This document shows positions 1 to 6,049 of a stretch of DNA of 6,049 bases, piece after piece; the stretch's first letter is position 1; each line of letters opens with the position of its first letter. Under the pieces are notes generated by a model, which was given only the letters and a program-made list of their open reading frames with translations, had not been told where the DNA came from and made no database searches. Both the position numbers and the translations under genes were made by a program. Source of the DNA: Gemmatimonadaceae bacterium (GTDB taxonomy: Bacteria > Gemmatimonadota > Gemmatimonadetes > Gemmatimonadales > Gemmatimonadaceae); NCBI GenBank assembly GCA_013361745.1, contig JABFXM010000559.1, forward strand, positions 1 to 6,049. Direction: 5' to 3'.

Positions 1-32
1 CGCGTCGAGGCTCGGTGCGCGTCCGGGGATCG

Positions 33-175
33 CGCGGTTTTGGCAGGAAGAACCGCACGAGAAGAGCGGAAGCACGGCGGGAGAACTGCCTTCAGGGCGA
101 GCATCCCGGCTCATGCCCGTAGAATCTCCCGCCGTTCTCCCGTAGTGCTCCCGTCGTTCTCCCTGCCAAACCGCG
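33..175. repeat. Long imperfect palindrome made of two opposed arrays of 11-bp units
   Basis: Three inverted repeats are nested around one centre near position 105. The outer arms are 33-53 and 156-175 (core GGCAGG with AGAAC, one bulged T and one mismatch). The middle arms are 74-84 and 125-135 (ACGGCGGGAGA, a perfect 11 bp). The inner arms are 95-102 and 109-118 (GGGCGAGC, with a 2-nt bulge and a 6-nt loop). The right arm reads as consecutive units starting CCCG at 116, 128, 139 and 150, with period 12, 11, 11. On the other strand the unit is about AGAACGRCGGG. The left arm reads as weaker units starting AG at 49, 60, 71 and 82, also 11 apart. The RNA of either strand could fold into one long interrupted stem. 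It could be a REP/MITE-like repeat, a processing or termination structure, or a protein-binding array. There is no obvious target-site duplication and no transposase. The structure is seen directly; its function is unknown. Confidence 0.75.
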
Positions 176-223
176 GAATCTCACCGCGACTACGGGCCTC
201 GACGCGACCCGCAGCGAACCGCG

Positions 224-246
224 GCGGGGGACGCGAGAGCCCCCGC
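224..246. other. GC-only hairpin upstream of the hydrolase gene
   Basis: GCGGGGG (224-230) pairs perfectly with CCCCCGC (240-246) around a 9-nt loop, and one G-T pair could extend the stem. It lies 47 nt before the GTG at 293. No T-run follows on either strand, so a standard intrinsic terminator is not supported. It could end a transcript from the left, or sit in the hydrolase leader. In DNA this GC-rich, a 7-bp stem can also occur by chance. Confidence 0.4.
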
Positions 247-292
247 TCCGACGAGTGGTTCCGCGCGCGAAACCCACGACGCAGTATACGGA

Positions 293-1372
293 GTGCTCCC
301 TTCGACCCGCGCCGATCGGCGCTCGCGCACGCCCTCGATCGGTAACGCCGCACGCGCGTCGACCGCGCTCGCGATGCTTGCGATGCTCGCGTGCGCACCG
401 CGCCCGCAACCTGGTCCGGAGGCGATGCCTTCTCCCACCCCGGCGTTCTCGAGCGTCGGGGGGAAGGCGACCGTGGGCGACGAATTCGAGCGGCAGGTCC
501 TCGACAAGGCGCGCACCGACCGGTCGCTGTTCGTGCAGCTCTCCCCCGAGATGATCGTGCGGAAGACGCACTACGCGGGAGCGGAGGGGCTCGTCGTCCC
601 GGCGTACGTGTTCTCGCCGCGCGACACGACGGTACAGCACGCGGCGATCATCCTGGTGCACGGCGGAGTGCACGGCGATCTCGACGACGGCTACGCGTGG
701 CAGATCCGCTTGCTGGTCGAGGAAGGCTACGTCGTGATTGCGCCCGAGTACCGTGGGAGCACGGGCTACGGGCGCGCGTACTTCGACGCGATCGATTACG
801 GCGGGAAGGAGGTCGAGGACGTGATCGACGCGCGGGACTATCTCGCCGCGTCCGTCCCCTGGGCGGACACGGGACGCGTCGGGATGCTCGGCTGGAGCCA
901 TGGCGGGTTCATCGCGCTGCACTCGATCTTCCGCCGCCCGGATCTCTTCAAGGTGGCCGTCGCGCATTCGCCCGTCGCGGACCTGGTCTCGCGCATGGCG
1001 AGCCACTCGGCGGAGTACCGGAAGATCTTCGCCGACCAGGCGGGATTCGGCGGACCGGTGGAGTCGCGCCGCGAGCGGTACATCGCGCGCTCGCCGGTGT
1101 CGCACACGCGCGAGCTGAAGCTTCCGCTGCTCGTACTCGCCGCGGACAACGACGAGGACGTCTTCATCGAGGAGAACCGCCATCTGCGCGACTCGATGGT
1201 CGCAGCGGGAAAGGAAAGGGCGGGTCTCTACACGTATCGCGAATGGCACGACCCCCCCGGCGGACACTCCTTCGCGCGACTGCAGACCGCGCAGGGGATC
1301 GAGAGCTGGATTGAAAGCACCGCCTTTCTCCGACGCTACCTCGCTCCGCGAACGACGACGTCGCTGCGCTAG
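293..1372 (+). CDS. S9-type (prolyl oligopeptidase-like) alpha/beta hydrolase, probable lipoprotein
   Basis: This is a 359-residue serine hydrolase resembling the catalytic domain of prolyl oligopeptidase and acylaminoacyl peptidases, without the N-terminal propeller. Visible landmarks are HGGVHG (123-128, oxyanion region), EYRGSTGYG (152-160, an S9 hallmark), the nucleophile elbow GWSHGG with Ser202, the probable acid Asp287 in AADNDEDV, and His325 in GGHSF. It likely cleaves peptides or esters; the substrate cannot be read from the sequence. The N-terminus has arginines, a short hydrophobic stretch ALAMLAMLA and Cys34, then a Pro-rich linker. This suggests a lipoprotein signal, although the lipobox (MLA-C) is not ideal. 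The start is uncertain. GTG 293 has no good Shine-Dalgarno but is the only start in this frame that keeps the signal region; the frame is open back to a TAG at 143. ATG 374 would shorten the signal, and ATG 425 (after GGAGG, only 2 nt away) would remove it. The gene is monocistronic here and convergent with its right neighbour, sharing CTAG at the stops. Confidence 0.88.
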   Translation: MLPSTRADRRSRTPSIGNAARASTALAMLAMLACAPRPQPGPEAMPSPTPAFSSVGGKATVGDEFERQVLDKARTDRSLFVQLSPEMIVRKTHYAGAEGLVVPAYVFSPRDTTVQHAAIILVHGGVHGDLDDGYAWQIRLLVEEGYVVIAPEYRGSTGYGRAYFDAIDYGGKEVEDVIDARDYLAASVPWADTGRVGMLGWSHGGFIALHSIFRRPDLFKVAVAHSPVADLVSRMASHSAEYRKIFADQAGFGGPVESRRERYIARSPVSHTRELKLPLLVLAADNDEDVFIEENRHLRDSMVAAGKERAGLYTYREWHDPPGGHSFARLQTAQGIESWIESTAFLRRYLAPRTTTSLR

Positions 1373-3021
1373 CGGCGGACGACGGTCCCGGGGATGCCGG
1401 GCCCGGGGAAGACGCCCATGCAGCTCCAGCCGAGCGTGATCGTGTCGGCGGACGCGAGCCGGCGCGGCGGCGGATGCCAGGCGCTGGGCGGCCCGGGCGG
1501 ACGCGAGGCGTTCCGCATGTCGTAGAGCAGGAGATACGCGTCCTTCGCGCCCCAGCGTCCGACGCGGCGCGCGACACGATCGAGATAGGGTGTCACGACG
1601 TCGTCCATCTCGCGGACGTGATGGATGCTCGCGGGGTGCGCGACGAGGAGCCAGAGCCGGCCCTCGCCACGGAACGCATCGACCTCGCGCAGATACTCGC
1701 GCCATCCGGTGCGGTAGCATCCGCCGCGAGCGACGCGATCATCGGGAACGTGGACGCGATCGCGGTACCATTCGAAGGCCTGGCGTCCGCCGTAATACAC
1801 GTACAGCTCGTCGCCCGGACGCGCGCGCGCGTCGAGCACGCGGAAGAGCGGCGCGACGTCGTTCGGGCTGTACGGCAGCTCGGTCGCCGCATAGAACGCC
1901 GGCGCGCCGACGACCACCGCCGCGGCGACGAGGCCGACGCGATGCACCCAGGGGATCCCGGATTCCACGAGCGCCATCACCCCGGCGACGACGACGATCG
2001 CCAGCCCCGGCACGAGGAAGAGCAGCACGCGACCGTTGCCCGCCGCGATCCTGTTGAACCCGCGCACGGTGGTGTCCACCGGATAGATGCCTAACGCGGC
2101 GGCGACGAAGTCGGCAGCGATCGGAGCGACGAGGGCGACGATCGTCACCGGGCGCCGCCGGCCGAGCACGATGCAGCCGAGCACGAACATCCCGATCCCC
2201 AGCGCGGTGACGGGCATGCCGAGCGGGTCCCGGAAGAGTCCGTAGAGGTTCACGAACGGCCACGCCGCGTCGGCGAGGGAGCGCGGCGGCAGGGGCCAGA
2301 AGCCGTCGCTCCAGAAGCTGTGCATGTAGACGCGCTCGGTGGGCCGCAGGCTGTGCAGCGTCAGCCAGATCGACGGCAGGCCGCTCACTGCCCAGAGCAC
2401 GCAGGCGGTGATCACCGGCCAGCGGAGCGGGATCTTCTGCTGGTGAACCGCGAGGGCGAGCGCGATGGCGACGCCGGCGAGAATGAAGAGCGATGGCTGC
2501 GAGAACCAGACGGCGACCGCGCCCAGCACTCCGAGCCGGAGCCAGTGGCGCGTCCCGGCCTCACGCGCTGGCACGCGGAGCGCGAGCAGGAGGAGCAGAC
2601 AGGCGAAGAAGATGTCGCTCCCGTACTGCTTGGCCTCCGACGCGTAGTAGATCGGGCGCCCGAGCACGGCGAAGAGGCCTAACGCGAGCAGCGCGCCGCG
2701 CTCGTCGAGCACGCGCCGCGCGAGCGCGTAGAACAGCGGGAGCGCGGCGAGCGCGGTGAGGATCGACCAGAGCCGGAACACCCAGTCGTGCGTGCCGAAG
2801 GCGGTCGTGGCGAGCTTCTCGACGAAGAGAAACCCTTTCGGCGCGATCTGCGCGTAGTCGAGCGGCGCGAGGAGGCCGCGGTACGAGCGCGCCGTGACGT
2901 TCCGTGCGACCGCCGCCTCGTCGAGCCAGAAGCTGCCGCGCCCGAAGAACTGCCAGAGCCGGAGCAGCGCGCCGAGCGCGATCAGCCCGGCAGAGATCGC
3001 GCGCCGCCGCTCCCTCGTCAC
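1369..3021 (-). CDS. GT-C fold membrane glycosyltransferase (GT39/ArnT/PMT-like)
   Basis: A 550-residue integral membrane protein, expected to transfer a sugar from a polyprenyl-phosphate donor on the periplasmic side of the inner membrane. About ten or eleven hydrophobic segments are visible, for example residues 8-26, 84-102, 108-123, 134-149, 162-180, 201-220, 268-286, 292-311, 331-351 and 361-379. The first outer loop carries the acidic pair Asp34-Glu35 in FWLDEAAVARN, where this superfamily keeps its catalytic or metal-binding acid. SEAKQYGSD (128-136) matches the conserved second-loop region. Residues from about 385 to 550 form a soluble tail rich in Arg, Asp and Trp, ending in a Pro/Gly-rich segment. 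The GTG start overlaps the TGA of the upstream aminotransferase gene (GTGA), so translation is probably coupled. Two leucines (residues 113 and 310) use the very rare TTA codon, both within GCGTTAGGC. Family assignment is firm, but acceptor and sugar are unknown. It could glycosylate lipid A, another lipid or a protein. Confidence 0.85.
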   Translation of the reverse strand: MTRERRRAISAGLIALGALLRLWQFFGRGSFWLDEAAVARNVTARSYRGLLAPLDYAQIAPKGFLFVEKLATTAFGTHDWVFRLWSILTALAALPLFYALARRVLDERGALLALGLFAVLGRPIYYASEAKQYGSDIFFACLLLLLALRVPAREAGTRHWLRLGVLGAVAVWFSQPSLFILAGVAIALALAVHQQKIPLRWPVITACVLWAVSGLPSIWLTLHSLRPTERVYMHSFWSDGFWPLPPRSLADAAWPFVNLYGLFRDPLGMPVTALGIGMFVLGCIVLGRRRPVTIVALVAPIAADFVAAALGIYPVDTTVRGFNRIAAGNGRVLLFLVPGLAIVVVAGVMALVESGIPWVHRVGLVAAAVVVGAPAFYAATELPYSPNDVAPLFRVLDARARPGDELYVYYGGRQAFEWYRDRVHVPDDRVARGGCYRTGWREYLREVDAFRGEGRLWLLVAHPASIHHVREMDDVVTPYLDRVARRVGRWGAKDAYLLLYDMRNASRPPGPPSAWHPPPRRLASADTITLGWSCMGVFPGPGIPGTVVRR

Positions 3022-4175
3022 CCCGCGTCGAGGATCGCGAGCGCCCGCTCGATCTCGGCGCTCGTGTTGTACACGTGCGGCGCGAGGCGCAGCGCGCCCT
3101 CACGGAGCGAATGCGCGACACCCGCCTTGTTCAGCCGCGCCGAGTCGGCGGCGGAATCGCGCGTCACGAGCGAGACGATTCCGGCGCGGCGCGCGGGATC
3201 GCCCGGCGTCACGAGCGTCACCCCGCGGCTCGCCTTCGCCCAGCGCACGATCTGATCGGCGAGCGAGGCGACACGCGCGGCGACGGCGCGCGGTCCGAGC
3301 TCGTGGAAGAGCTCGAGGCTCGCCGCGAAGCCGGCGAAATCCTGGAAGGGAATCGTGATCACCTCGAAGCGTCGCGCGTCCTCGCGCCAGGTGAGATCGT
3401 AGTCGAGGAGGCGGGTGAAGTCGTCGGAGCCCTTCACCGCCATCCAGCCGACCGGCTGCGGGTCGAGGGTCCGCACGAGCTCCTCGCGCACGTAGGCGAA
3501 GCCCGTCCCCCACGGGCTGAGGAGCCACTTCTGGCCGCCGCAGGCGAGGATATCGATCTCGCACTCGTGCACGTCGAGGAAATCGGCGCCGAGTCCCTGG
3601 ATCGCGTCGACGATGAAGCGGATGCCGCGCTCGCGGCAGAGCCGTCCGATGCGCCGCAGGTCGCTCTTGAAGCCGGTGGAGAAGGCGACCCAGGAGACGC
3701 TGACCGCCTTCACCGCCGGATCGTCGATCGCCGCGACGAGGGCCTCCTCGTCGGGGAGCGAGCCGGCGCCGGGGATGCGGCGCAGCGTGACGCCGCGTCC
3801 CTCGAGCGCCAGCCAGGGATAGACGTTCGCTGGAAACTCGCGATCGTGGACGACGACGACGTCACCCTTCGCGAAGGGAAGCGCGCGCGCGGCGATGTTG
3901 ATGCCGTACGTCGTGTTCGTCATCAGCGCGATCTCCCCCTTCGAGGCGCCGATCAGACGCGCGATCAGATCGCGTGTCCGGTCGAGCATCGCGAAGTTCT
4001 TCGCGTCGTCGATGCGGAACGGCTCGATGCGATCGTCGATGATCTCCTGCGCGGCGCGCACCGAGCGCTGCGTGAGCGGGCCGGTCGATGCGTTGTTCAG
4101 GTAGACCCGATCGGTGCGATCGGCCCACGGGAACTCGGCGCGTCGCAGCGCCTCGACGTCGATGGTCGCCGGCAT
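3018..4175 (-). CDS. Class V PLP-dependent aminotransferase (CsdA/isopenicillin N epimerase-like)
   Basis: A 385-residue fold-type I PLP enzyme of the aminotransferase class V family. The N-terminal LNNASTGPLT (27-36) is typical. TNTTYGIN (86-93) fits the cofactor phosphate-binding loop, DREFPANVYPW (111-121) is a family signature, Asp190 in VDAIQGLG should contact the pyridine nitrogen, and Lys216 in GGQKWL should form the Schiff base. Near the C-terminus, LRLAPHVYNT (362-371) supplies the expected substrate-carboxylate Arg363. Length is normal. Relatives include cysteine desulfurases, epimerases, kynureninases and lyases. The usual catalytic-cysteine loop of SufS-type desulfurases is not evident, so a desulfurase role is not claimed. 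The ATG at 4175 is chosen because family homology begins there. An in-frame extension to 4316 would add 47 Arg/Pro-rich residues that merely overlap the permease gene. The permease stop lies 2 bp upstream and the glycosyltransferase start overlaps the stop, so this is the middle gene of a coupled trio. The substrate is unknown. Confidence 0.9.
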   Translation of the reverse strand: MPATIDVEALRRAEFPWADRTDRVYLNNASTGPLTQRSVRAAQEIIDDRIEPFRIDDAKNFAMLDRTRDLIARLIGASKGEIALMTNTTYGINIAARALPFAKGDVVVVHDREFPANVYPWLALEGRGVTLRRIPGAGSLPDEEALVAAIDDPAVKAVSVSWVAFSTGFKSDLRRIGRLCRERGIRFIVDAIQGLGADFLDVHECEIDILACGGQKWLLSPWGTGFAYVREELVRTLDPQPVGWMAVKGSDDFTRLLDYDLTWREDARRFEVITIPFQDFAGFAASLELFHELGPRAVAARVASLADQIVRWAKASRGVTLVTPGDPARRAGIVSLVTRDSAADSARLNKAGVAHSLREGALRLAPHVYNTSAEIERALAILDAG

Positions 4176-4177
4176 GG

Positions 4178-5050
4178 TCAGCCGCCGATCCGCCGCTCGA
4201 AGGCGAGCGCCTGACGGCGGAAGCGGGGGTCGAGCGCGTCGCGCAGCGCGTCGCCGAGGAGATTGAAGCCGAGCACCGCGGCGCCGATCGCGAGGCCGGG
4301 GAAGAGCGAGGTCCACGGCGCGCTGCGCAGCTGCGACAGGTCGCGCCCCTCGGCGATCATCGAGCCCCAGCTCGGCGTCGGCGGCGCGACGCCGAGCCCG
4401 AGGAACGAGAGCGCCGCTTCGGCCATGATCGCGCCGGCGACGCCGAGCGTAGCGGCGATGACGACCGGCGCGACGACGTTAGGCAGGACGTGGCGGAGGA
4501 CGATGCGTACGTCCCGCGCACCGAGCGCGCGCAGCGCCTGGATGTACTCGAGCTGGCGTACGACGAGCACCTGCGCGCGGACGATCCGCGCCATCCCCGC
4601 CCAGCCGACGACGCCGATGGTCGCGAGCACGACACCGAGCGATGGCTGCAGCGCCGCCACCATCGCGACGAGGAGGAGCAGCGTCGGAAAGGCGAGGGTG
4701 ACGTCAGCGAGACGCATCACGATCTCGTCCACCCACTTGCCGTAGAAGCCGGCGACGAGACCGGCGGTGACGCCGAGCGCGAGGGCGATCGCCTGCGAGA
4801 GGAGCCCGACCGCGAGCGAGACGCGCGCGCCGTAGATGAGCCGCGCCCACACGTCGCGCCCCTGCACGTCGGTGCCGAGCCAGTGGTCGGCGGAGGGACC
4901 GCGAAGCTGCTGGAGGAGGTTGACCTGGAGCGGATCGTGTCGCGCGACGAGCGGCGCGGCGATGGCCGCGAGCACGAGGAGCACGACGACTGCGACTCCG
5001 CCGACGGCGCGCGGATCACGAGCGAGGCGACTCCAGAACGAGGGTCTCAT
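4178..5050 (-). CDS. DppC/OppC-type ABC transporter permease
   Basis: A 290-residue inner-membrane permease of the peptide/nickel ABC importer family. An OppC N-terminal segment (about 5-55) includes one membrane helix (17-36) and leads into HWLGTDVQGRDVWARLIYG (56-74), which is diagnostic of DppC/OppC. The transmembrane permease domain spans about 75-278. The cytoplasmic coupling (EAA-type) loop is seen at QALRALGARDVRIVLRHVLP (171-190), followed by AEAALSFLGLGVAPPTPSWG (210-229), another family signature. Length is normal and the protein looks intact. These subunits work as heterodimers with a DppB/OppB permease plus ATPases and a binding protein. None of these is in the window, and the position where dppB usually sits is taken by a spacer and an acyltransferase gene. 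The ATG at 5050 fits the family N-terminus (MRPSFWSRLARDP), although no clear Shine-Dalgarno precedes it. It starts the tight trio with the aminotransferase (2-bp gap) and glycosyltransferase. The substrate (peptide, nickel or other) cannot be read from sequence. Confidence 0.93.
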   Translation of the reverse strand: MRPSFWSRLARDPRAVGGVAVVVLLVLAAIAAPLVARHDPLQVNLLQQLRGPSADHWLGTDVQGRDVWARLIYGARVSLAVGLLSQAIALALGVTAGLVAGFYGKWVDEIVMRLADVTLAFPTLLLLVAMVAALQPSLGVVLATIGVVGWAGMARIVRAQVLVVRQLEYIQALRALGARDVRIVLRHVLPNVVAPVVIAATLGVAGAIMAEAALSFLGLGVAPPTPSWGSMIAEGRDLSQLRSAPWTSLFPGLAIGAAVLGFNLLGDALRDALDPRFRRQALAFERRIGG

Positions 5051-5085
5051 CGAGAGCGAAATGTCGCGAGCGAGCGGCGGGGTCG

Positions 5086-5103
5086 CCAGTCGTGTCCGAC
5101 TGG
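5086..5103. other. Perfect short hairpin in the spacer before the permease gene
   Basis: CCAGTCG (5086-5092) pairs perfectly with CGACTGG (5097-5103) around the 4-nt loop TGTC. On the minus strand it lies 35 nt before the permease ATG and just after the larger 5113-5162 hairpin. No U-tract follows, so it may be an operator-like dyad, a leader structure, or part of a terminator lacking U residues. Confidence 0.5.
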
Positions 5104-5112
5104 GTCAGGAGG

Positions 5113-5162
5113 CAGCAGGGCAGAACGGCCCTAGCCTCATGATCGTCCCGTTCTGCCTGCTG
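5113..5162 (-). terminator. Inverted repeat after the acyltransferase gene, possible terminator or leader structure
   Basis: CAGAACGG (5121-5128) pairs perfectly with CCGTTCTG (5148-5155). The stem extends outward to 5113/5162 by seven further pairs with one bulged G at 5118, giving about 15 bp around a 19-nt loop (5129-5147). It starts ten bases past the acyltransferase stop and 63 nt before the permease start, a place that suits termination or attenuation of read-through. There is no T-run on either strand, so intrinsic termination is only inferred. The stem shares GGCAG and AGAACGG blocks, and the loop shares CTCATG, with the 33-175 palindrome. It may therefore be a short member of the same repeat family. 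Confidence 0.45.
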
Positions 5163-5171
5163 GCAGTCACC

Positions 5172-6049
5172 TCAGCGCGAGGGATCGCGCAGCTCCTCCG
5201 GAGTACCGGGCGGCTGGCGGCGCCAGCGGCGGTGGTGCCAGAAGTACTGCTCGGGCGCGCGGCGCACCCAGCGCTCGAGAGTCTTGGTGTACTCGGCGAC
5301 GACGGCGTCGACGTCGTCCTCACGGTTGCCGGTGTCCTGCACCGTCACCGGCTCGAAGCTCAGCACGTAGCGGCCACTCGGCTGGCGGATCGCGCAGCCG
5401 AAGACGACGGGGACGCCGAGGCGGAGCGCGAACACCGCGGGCCCGCGCGGGGTCTTCGCGGGCATCCCGAAGAAGGGGACGAAGGTGGACGCGAGTCCGA
5501 GGACACCCTGGTCCATGACGAAGGCGATCGCGCGGCCCGAGCGCAGCGAGCGCGGCGTGCGGCGGACCGCGTCGGAGTCGTGCACCACCGCCATCCCGAT
5601 CCGCTCGCGCGTGCGTGTGAGGTACGCGTCGAAGAGCGGGTTCGCCATCCCGCGCGCGACGACGTCGAGCCCGATACCGCGCGCGGCGAGGTAGGCGCCG
5701 CCGAGCTCCCAGTTGCCGAGGTGTCCCGTGACGAGGATGACGCCCTTCCCCTGCCCCATCGCCTTCTCGATCGCGGACCAGTTGTCGACGCGCTCGAACA
5801 GATCGAGGATCTGCTCGCGGCCGAAGCGTGGCAGGAGCGCGGTCTCGATGGTGGTGCGGCCGAGGTGCGCGTACGAGGCGCGCGCGATCTCCTCGACCTC
5901 GGGGCGCGCGAGACCGGGGAACGCGGCGGCGATCTGCTTCACGACGACGTCGCGGCGGACACCCAGCGGGGCGTAGCCGAGCGCGCCGATGCGCTCGCCG
6001 AGCCGGCCGGCGCGTTCCCAGCTCATCATGTCGAGCGCGCCGACGACGC
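5172..6049 (-). CDS. LpxL/HtrB-family lipid A acyltransferase, 5' end cut by the window edge
   Basis: A late acyltransferase of lipid A biosynthesis, expected to move a fatty acyl chain from acyl-ACP onto a Kdo-lipid A precursor (or a related glycolipid) at the cytoplasmic face of the inner membrane. Counting from the first Met in view (codon 6027-6029), the HX4E catalytic motif is HLGNWE with His103 and Glu108. MDQGVLGLASTFVPFFG (172-188) matches the conserved DQ/FFG region, and the C-terminal EQYFWHHRRWR (260-270) is the family's closing signature. The reading frame stays open from 6029 to the right edge, encoding VVGALD before MMSWERAG. Family members normally have about 20-30 residues before this point, including a membrane anchor. 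The true start therefore lies outside the window, and the Met at 6029 is probably internal. The gene lies in the same direction as the permease trio but 121 bp from it, with two hairpins between. It may be a separate unit or reach the trio by partial read-through. Which acyl position or chain it adds is not determinable. Confidence 0.92.
   Translation of the reverse strand, partial: VVGALDMMSWERAGRLGERIGALGYAPLGVRRDVVVKQIAAAFPGLARPEVEEIARASYAHLGRTTIETALLPRFGREQILDLFERVDNWSAIEKAMGQGKGVILVTGHLGNWELGGAYLAARGIGLDVVARGMANPLFDAYLTRTRERIGMAVVHDSDAVRRTPRSLRSGRAIAFVMDQGVLGLASTFVPFFGMPAKTPRGPAVFALRLGVPVVFGCAIRQPSGRYVLSFEPVTVQDTGNREDDVDAVVAEYTKTLERWVRRAPEQYFWHHRRWRRQPPGTPEELRDPSR

Noticed and set aside
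285..290. TATACG as a possible -10 promoter element
   Set aside because: Only four of six bases match, no -35 element is seen at the right distance, and it lies too close to GTG 293 unless a later start is used.
1386..1409. GC-rich self-complementary stretch (CCCGG, CCGGG, GGGCCCGG) near the convergent stops, as a two-way terminator
   Set aside because: It lies inside the glycosyltransferase frame, where it encodes a Pro/Gly-rich tail. There is no T-run, and such pairing is expected from the codon composition.
92..1720. A 542-residue minus-strand open frame antisense to the hydrolase
   Set aside because: It is very rich in Arg, has no recognisable motif, and covers both the hydrolase gene and the end of the glycosyltransferase gene, whose own frames have clear family signatures. 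Such long antisense frames are common in DNA with few A/T stops.
2904..4214. A 436-residue plus-strand open frame antisense to the aminotransferase
   Set aside because: Arg/Glu/Asp-rich composition with no fold signature. It mirrors a well-supported PLP enzyme on the opposite strand.
4176..4316. A 47-residue N-terminal extension of the aminotransferase
   Set aside because: It is Arg/Pro-rich, unlike any PLP enzyme N-terminus, and overlaps the permease gene in another frame. The ATG at 4175 sits at the family boundary, 2 bp after the permease stop.
4088..5134. A 348-residue plus-strand open frame antisense to the permease
   Set aside because: Low-complexity charged sequence without motifs. 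The opposite strand encodes an intact DppC-type protein.

Overview
The window comes from a high-GC, diderm (Gram-negative) bacterium. Coding regions favour G/C at third positions, a lipid A acyltransferase family gene implies an LPS-type outer membrane, and the hydrolase appears to start with a lipoprotein signal. The overall look would suit a soil lineage such as Gemmatimonadota, but that is an impression and not something the sequence proves.

Layout, left to right. Positions 1-292 hold no convincing gene. They contain a striking palindromic element (33-175) built of 11-bp units in two opposed arrays, then a GC-only hairpin (224-246). Next comes a plus-strand secreted or lipoprotein S9-type alpha/beta hydrolase (293-1372). 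It converges with a minus-strand gene for a multi-spanning GT-C (GT39/ArnT/PMT-like) glycosyltransferase (1369-3021); the two stop codons interlock in one CTAG. On the minus strand, transcription runs right to left: a LpxL/HtrB-like acyltransferase (5172 to the right edge, 5' end missing), a 121-bp spacer with two hairpins, a DppC/OppC-type ABC permease (4178-5050), a class V PLP-dependent aminotransferase (3018-4175), then the glycosyltransferase.

Permease, aminotransferase and glycosyltransferase are packed with a 2-bp gap and a 4-bp overlap, so they are almost certainly one transcript with coupled translation. Three of the four minus-strand genes (acyltransferase, permease, glycosyltransferase) work at the inner membrane, and two of them act on envelope lipids or lipid-linked sugars. 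The permease lacks its usual DppB/OppB partner and ATPases within the window. No known pathway obviously uses this exact set of genes, so a shared function is only inferred.

The least explained material is non-coding: the 33-175 palindrome and the 5113-5162 hairpin share building blocks, as if they belong to one intergenic repeat family. In addition, every CTAA/TTAG tetramer found by eye sits inside the same octamer GCCTAACG. No tRNA, rRNA, CRISPR array, transposase or complete insertion sequence was seen.
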